A stretch of DNA of 64,000 bases from Paraescarpia echinospica. Its lineage: Eukaryota > Annelida > Polychaeta > Sabellida > Siboglinidae. Location: assembly GCA_020002185.1 (NCBI GenBank), contig CM034531.1, positions 42,341,867 to 42,405,866 of the forward strand. The letters are read 5' to 3'. Of this stretch, positions 58,765 through 64,000 are shown in pieces. The position numbers were made by a program, and so were the translations under genes. The notes beneath the pieces are model-generated. The model did no database searches. It was not told the DNA's origin and was given only the letters and a program-made list of their open reading frames with translations. Each line of letters starts with the position of its first letter. The stretch's first letter is position 1.

Positions 58765-61712
58765 CAAGAGGTCATCCAATGAGATCCTCAGGGCATCCTC
58801 AACAGAACTAGACCCTACAACAATAACAACAGGACATCCAATGAGATCCTCAGGGTGTCCTCAACAGAACTAGACCCTACAACAATAACAACAGGACAAC
58901 CACATAGATGCTCAGGGCGTCCTCTACAGAATTAGACCCTACAACAATAACAACACGACATCCAATGAGATCCTCAGGCCACCCTCTACAGAACTAGACC
59001 CTACAACAGGACATCCAATGAGATCCTCAGGGCGCCCTCTACAGAACGCAACCATACAACAATAACAACAGGACATCCAATGAGATCCTCAGGGCACCCT
59101 CTACAGAACGCAACCATACAACAATAACAACAGGACTTCCAATGAGATCCTCAGGGCACCCTCTACAGAACGCAACCATACAACAATAACAACAGGACAT
59201 CCAATGAGATCCTCAGGGCGTCCTCAACAGAACTAGACCCTACAACAATAACAACAGGACATCCAATGAGATCCTCAGGGCGTCCTCAACCAAACTAGAC
59301 CCTACAACAATAAAAACAGGACATCCAATGAGATCCTCAGAGCGTCCTCAACAGAACGCAACCATACAACAATAACAACAGGACATCCAATGAGATCCCC
59401 AGGGCGTCCTCTACAGAACTAGATCCTACAACAATAACAACAGGGCATCCAATGAGATCCTCAGGGCATCCTCTACAGACCTAGACCCTACAACAATAAC
59501 AACAGGACATCCAATGAGATCCTCAGGGCACCCTCTACAGAACGCAACCATACAACAATAACAGGACATCCAATGAGATCCTCAGGGCACCCTCTACAGA
59601 ACGCAACCATACAACAATAACAACAGGACATCCAATGAGATCCTCAGGGCACCCTCTAGAGAACGCAACCATACAACAATAACAACAGGACATCCAATGA
59701 GATCCTCAGGGCGTCCTCAACAGAACTAGACCCTACAACAATAACAACAGGACATCCAATGAGATCCTCAGGGCGTCCTCAACCGAACTAGACCCTACAA
59801 CAATAAAAACAGGACATCCAATGAGATCCTCAGAGCGTCCTCAACAGAACGCAACCATACAACAATAACAACAGGACATCCAATGAGATCCCCAGGGCGT
59901 CCTCTACAGAACTAGATCCTACAACAATAACAACAGGGCATCCAATGAGATCCTCAGGGCATCCTCTACAGACCTAGACCCTACAACAATAACAACAGGG
60001 CATCCAATGAGATCATCAGGGCATCCTCTACAGAACTAGATACTACAACAATAACAACAGGACATCCAATGAGATCATCAGGGCGTCCTCTACAGAACTA
60101 GATCCTACAACAATAACAACAGGGCATCCAATGAGATCATCAGGGAATCCTCTACAGAACTAGATCCTACAACAATAATAACAGGACATCCAATGAGATC
60201 CTCAGGGCATCCTCTACAGACCTAGATCCTACAACAATAACAACAGGGCATCCAATGAGATCATCAGGGCGTCCTCTACAGAACTAGATCCTACAACAAT
60301 AACAACAGGGCATCCAATGAGATCCTCAGGGCGTCCTCTACAGACCTAGATCCTACAACAATAAAAACAGGGCATCCTCTACAAAACTAGATCCTACAAC
60401 AATAACAACAGGACATCCAATGAGATCCTCAGGGCGTCCTCTACAGACCTAGATCATACAACAATAACAACAGGACATCCAATGAGATCCTCAGGGTGTC
60501 CTCTACAGAACTAGACCCTACAACAATAACAACAGGGCATCCAATGAGATCCTCAGGGTGTCCTCTACAGAACTAGACCCTACAACAATAACAACAGGGC
60601 ATCATCCAATGAGATCCTCAGGGCGCCCTCAACAGAACTAGACCCTACAACAATAACAACAGGGCATCATCCAATGAGATCCTCAGGGCGCCCTCAACAG
60701 AACTAGACCCTACAACAATAACAACAGGTCATCCAATGAGATCCTCAGGGCGTCCTCTGCAGAACTAGACCCTACAACAATAACAACAGGACATCCAATG
60801 AGATTCTCAGGGCGCCCTCAACAGAACTAGACCCTACAACAATAACAACAGGGCATCCAATGAGATCCTCAGGGAGTCCTCAACAGAACTAGACCCTACA
60901 ACAATAACAACAGGGCATCCAATGAGATCCTCAGTGCGTCCTCTACAGAACTAGACCCTACAACAATAACAACAGGACATCCAATGAGATCCTCAGGGCG
61001 TGCTCTACAGAACTAGACCCTACAACAATAACAACAGGACATCCAATGAGATCATCAGGGTGTCCTCTACAGACCTAGATCCTACAACAATAACAACAGG
61101 ACATCCAATGAGATCCTCAGGGCGTCCTGTACAGACCTAGACCCTACAACAATAACAACAGGGCATCCAATGAGATCCTCAAGGCATCCTCTACAGAACT
61201 AGACCCTACAACAATAACAACAGGGCATCATCCAATGAGATCCTCAGGGAGTCCTGTACAGAACTAGAACCTACAACAATAACAACAGGGCATCTAATGA
61301 GATCCTCAGGGCGTCCTCAACAGAACTAGACCCTACAACAATAACAACAGGGCATCATCCAATGAGATCCTCAGGGCGTCCTCTACAGACCTAGATCGTA
61401 CAATAACAACAGGACATCCAATGAGATCCTCAGGGCGTCCTGTACAGAACTAGACCCTACAACAATAACAACAGGGCATCCAATGAGATCCTCAGGGTGT
61501 CCTCTACAGAACTAGACCCTACAACAATAACAACAGGGCATCATCCAATGAGATCCTCAGGGCGCCCTCTACAAAACTAGACCCTACAACAATAACAACA
61601 GGACATCCAATGAGATCCTCAGGGAGTCCTCAACAGAACTAGACTCTACAACAATAACAACAGGACATCCAATGAGATCCTCAGGGCGCCCTCAACAGAA
61701 CACAATCATACA
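58765..61712. repeat. 62-bp minisatellite, about 47 copies (2.9 kb)
   Basis: The unit is ctacagaactagaccctac, then aacaataacaacaggacat, then ccaatgagatcctcagggcg, then tcct. Main variants are actagaccc / actagatcc / acgcaacca, ctctac/ctcaac and ggacat/gggcat, plus a catcat insertion in some later copies. A block of eight units at about 59218-59470 and following recurs 493 bases downstream with the same rare variants. Confidence 0.96.
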
Positions 61713-62172
61713 ACCATCACAATGTGTCTACATTAACTTGTCATAAAACACTGAGATGTCTGCACATATATTATTTGGAAACCTTCCATGGTGTGAATTA
61801 TCAATGTAGAGAAATAACAACACCAGAAAGAAATGTATTTATTATACATTTTGTTGTAAGAACTATTAGCCTAGCATATAAAAGGGTAAACTGTATTAAA
61901 GGTAATAATATATATAAGTCTAAAATAATGTTTTCATCATCTATTCTAATCCCAAATGTATGGTATTGGTAGTGAATCTCAATTCCTTTATGAAGAATGA
62001 CTTCCACGAAGAATGCAGATTGCTATGTCACATAGATAATACGAACATCAAACAACAACAATTTAATTTGTTATTATTAATATCTGGTTCAGTGTGAATC
62101 ACACCTGCATAACAACATGTAATAAAAATACATGACCCAAGCCAAAGTACAAAAAAGTAGAATTAGCTGTAC
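61713..62172. other. NOM1-like intron, segment after the 62-bp array
   Basis: AT-rich intron. The short open frames at 61724-62007 on both strands are not supported. Confidence 0.5.
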
Positions 62173-62297
62173 CTCTTTGAAAGTTGTTCAAGATCTTGCG
62201 AAGATGATCCACATGTGACGAATCGTAGTTGGGGATCTTTCGCATATTGTTGTTGCGAATCGCCATCAGAATGTCCAGCATGAAGGCAAGACGAGAC
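62173..62297 (-). CDS. NOM1: NOM1-like protein, exon with end of MIF4G domain
   Basis: A 125-base exon after tttgtctctgtccag and before gtacag. One leading base completes a Lys codon from the upstream exon, giving K|SRLAFMLDILMAIRNNNM. It then reads RKIPNYDSSHVDHLRKILNN and FQRG (phase 1). The RxxFMLDxLxAxKNNxMRKIPxYD pattern is the closing helix and following linker of the MIF4G domain in NOM1/Sgd1. The phase matches both neighbours exactly. Confidence 0.93.
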
Positions 62298-62323
62298 CTG
62301 GACAGAGACAAAGATCACAATTA

Positions 62324-62509
62324 CAGTCAAACCTCGCTTTATGGTCACCTCTGTAATATAGCCACATTGCAATTTAGGTCACCCTAGGAGAATCCTGGAT
62401 GATTTCCATAACAATTAAGTTTAGGAAATTAGTTCTGCTAATACGGTCACCTCGCTGTTCAGGTCACTCGGTCAGTCCTGAGGGTGACCTTAATAATGAG
62501 GTACCACTG
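62324..62509. mobile_element. MITE, pogo/Tigger-like ends
   Basis: The left end is cagtcaaacctcgctttatg. The right end reverse-complemented is cagtggtacctcattattaa. The interior shares gccacattgcaat, ggtcaccctag and aattagttctgctaat with 12007-12190 (inverted). TA precedes the left end. There is no transposase. Confidence 0.7.
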
Positions 62510-63004
62510 CACAATGATTAGAACGACTACAATGATTAGAACGACTACAATGAATATAATATAACGATGATACCTACGTATTCGCCAATTCGCATTCATT
62601 TATTCTGGAGAACGTAATTTTTGGGTCCGGACCCTCTGTGTGGGATCTATTACATTCCCTGGCAGTGACACCAGGTAGAAGGGATCTACTGCTTATGCTA
62701 ATTCCGAAAAGAAAGTGGGATGAATTAAATCAGCCATGTTTCGGAACAGCAGAAGGAGGACTAGACTTTAACCTCAGTCGTTCTGATTGTTACTCTGGCT
62801 CTTTACCATTAAGCTACAGTGCAGTTATGGGTTCAATCATTTTGGGTCAAGCACAAAGGAAAGGTGTCTTTTTTATTGCCTTAAGACCTTTACTAAGTGC
62901 TATACACTTCACTCCCTAGCAGACCTGTTCATTCCAACACCATCTTTATATGCATTCATCAATCTACAGTTACTGCATCATGAAATGAAATCCTTTATAT
63001 CAAT

Positions 63005-63085
63005 CCCGTTTTACACACAAGTGGATTCAAACCCAGAAGTCATTGACCGAGACTCTGAAGGTCTAACCACTACACTGCACCACCA
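63005..63085 (-). mobile_element. tRNA-derived SINE fragment
   Basis: On the - strand it reads gtgcagtgtagtggttagac (A-box-like, TAGTGGTTAGA), then about 35 bases later gggtttgaatccac (B-box-like, GGTTTGAATCC). This arrangement is that of a tRNA-derived SINE head. It is not a functional tRNA: I see no acceptor-stem pairing. Confidence 0.55.
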
Positions 63086-63110
63086 CTGGATGCTTCAGTT
63101 GTCGACTCAC

Positions 63111-63216
63111 TTGTTCTCGTACTGTGCTGTGTCGACAGTTGCAGCCTTTGTCTGTATCTTGAGAATGGCCGCCTTCAGAGCCGCTGCGTCGTCCTTCCTC
63201 AGAGTGAAGCCAGCAT
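63111..63216 (-). CDS. NOM1: NOM1-like protein, most upstream exon in window
   Basis: A 106-base exon after gctgccttccag and before gtgagt. Two leading bases (AT) complete an Asn or Asp codon from an exon beyond the visible set; then it reads AGFTLRKDDAAALKAAILKI, then QTKAATVDTAQYEN and two bases of Lys (phase 2). The GFxLRKDDxxxLKxxIxxxQxKA pattern lies in the MIF4G domain of NOM1. It joins the next exon as EN K|SRLAFML. The gene continues upstream past the window or in unrecognised exons after 63217. Confidence 0.92.
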
Positions 63217-64000
63217 CTGGAAGGCAGCAGTACTTCTGTCTCACATCTGTCTACAATTTTCTAAGGTGATGTTTATTTATCTATAGTATACATTTATGCA
63301 GTGATATTCGCTGGTGCTGCACAAATGACTTGATACTGCTGAAAGCATTCACCACATAAGTTTATTAGTTTTACATGATCATCTGACAATGAACACTGAT
63401 TGATCATACGTGTGAATGAACAAACGAAAAACTGACTGATCTATCTACAACAAGATGCAAATGACATAAACACACAACATAAACACATAAACACACAGAC
63501 ACACATCACGTACCCAGATATAAGAATAACTCATAAGTGGAAGAGTTTGACCAAATCACTACAAGTTCCTTATAATGGGAGACCTTTGTTTGTATACAAG
63601 TTAATTCGTGTATAGAAAGCACATTTTTGTTAGTAGTATTACCAAAAAAATGAACAACTCAGAACACGTCCAAAACATGAAAGTCTATGGTTGCTAGCAC
63701 CCTCACGGCTCGTCCTGTCCCGATGATCTTGGTGTCATTTGAAAGGATGCACTTTTGTTATTCTAACATCATCTAGATTTCCCGGTAACCGTTTAAAGAA
63801 CACTGATAAACGGACCTACAATCACGCCTTCGGTGTTCTGTACGGTTCCGAACGATGTTGGCGGCGGGTATTTAGTACACTAATCTTCCGATTGCGGCGC
63901 TGTTTTCCTCATTTGCATAGGTTCAGACATGCGCACTTCACCATTTCTTGATTTCATGTTATAAACTCCACCCACTTTTAAACCGCGGTGAAACTGATGT
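63217..64000. other. Upstream intron of NOM1-like gene
   Basis: No further exon of NOM1 is recognised. A CA-rich patch with acataaacacacaacataaa lies at 63470-63512. The last ~200 bases are richer in CpG (for example ggcggcgggtattta and gcgccgcaat on the - strand), but I see no supported promoter or exon. Confidence 0.45.

Larger units (their letters stand above)
62298..63110. other. NOM1-like intron with MITE and SINE-like sequence
   Basis: An 813-base intron. It holds the MITE at 62324-62509, a repeat fragment at 62883-62935 and a tRNA-like SINE piece at 63005-63085. The + frames at 62638-63269 are not supported. Confidence 0.6.

Noticed and set aside
58765..61712. CRISPR-like repeat-spacer structure
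   Set aside because: The whole 62-bp unit is repeated, with variants throughout. There are no unique spacers, and the host is an animal.
63005..63085. A functional tRNA gene
   Set aside because: A-box and B-box-like motifs are present but degenerate, and I found no acceptor-stem or anticodon-stem pairing. It is better explained as SINE debris.

Overview
The window is animal nuclear DNA. It has spliced genes with short GT-AG exons, long AT-rich introns, decayed LINE and MITE copies, and many minisatellite arrays. The encoded proteins are animal families. The repeat style suits a marine invertebrate, possibly a mollusc-like lophotrochozoan, but I could not establish the species from sequence alone.

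Two protein-coding genes are supported, arranged tail to tail. On the + strand, ten exons (4710 to about 52253) encode a cordon-bleu family actin-regulating protein (COBL/COBLL1-like). It has an N-terminal ubiquitin-like region, the Cobl domain, a basic FF segment, two KRAP-type KxRxAPxPP motifs, a long disordered region and one C-terminal WH2 actin-binding motif. All exon phases join cleanly through exon 9, giving 1490 codons from the ATG at 4720. The exact 3' terminal exon is less certain, and an upstream exon must lie before 4710. On the - strand, six exons (63216 down to 53644) encode the C-terminal ~313 residues of a NOM1/Sgd1-like nucleolar protein: the end of MIF4G, the MA3 domain and the C-terminal tail. 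Its 5' part lies beyond the window.

Layout: 1-4709 is upstream or intronic sequence with an 83-bp array. 4710-9110 holds COBL exons 1-3. 9111-37096 is a 28-kb intron dominated by arrays of 46, 29, 52 and 85 bp, LINE fragments and a duplicated ~800-bp segment. 37097-39000 holds exons 4-6. 39000-47117 is an 8-kb intron with a LINE remnant, a cluster of CTCF-core-like motifs and a 15-bp array. 47118-52253 holds exons 7-10. 52254-53643 is the shared 3' interval. 53644-64000 is the NOM1-like gene, whose introns carry a perfect 40-bp inverted repeat, MITEs and a ~47-copy 62-bp array. Eight minisatellite arrays add up to roughly 11 kb, close to a sixth of the window.

The two genes show no functional link: one product acts on cortical actin, the other in ribosome biogenesis. 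The most notable observations are a 59-bp minisatellite that copies the exon 1 splice donor five times, the perfect palindrome in a NOM1 intron, the evenly spaced CTCF-like motif cluster, and exact higher-order periodicity in the 52-bp array. All five recognisable LINE coding fragments in the COBL gene lie antisense to it.
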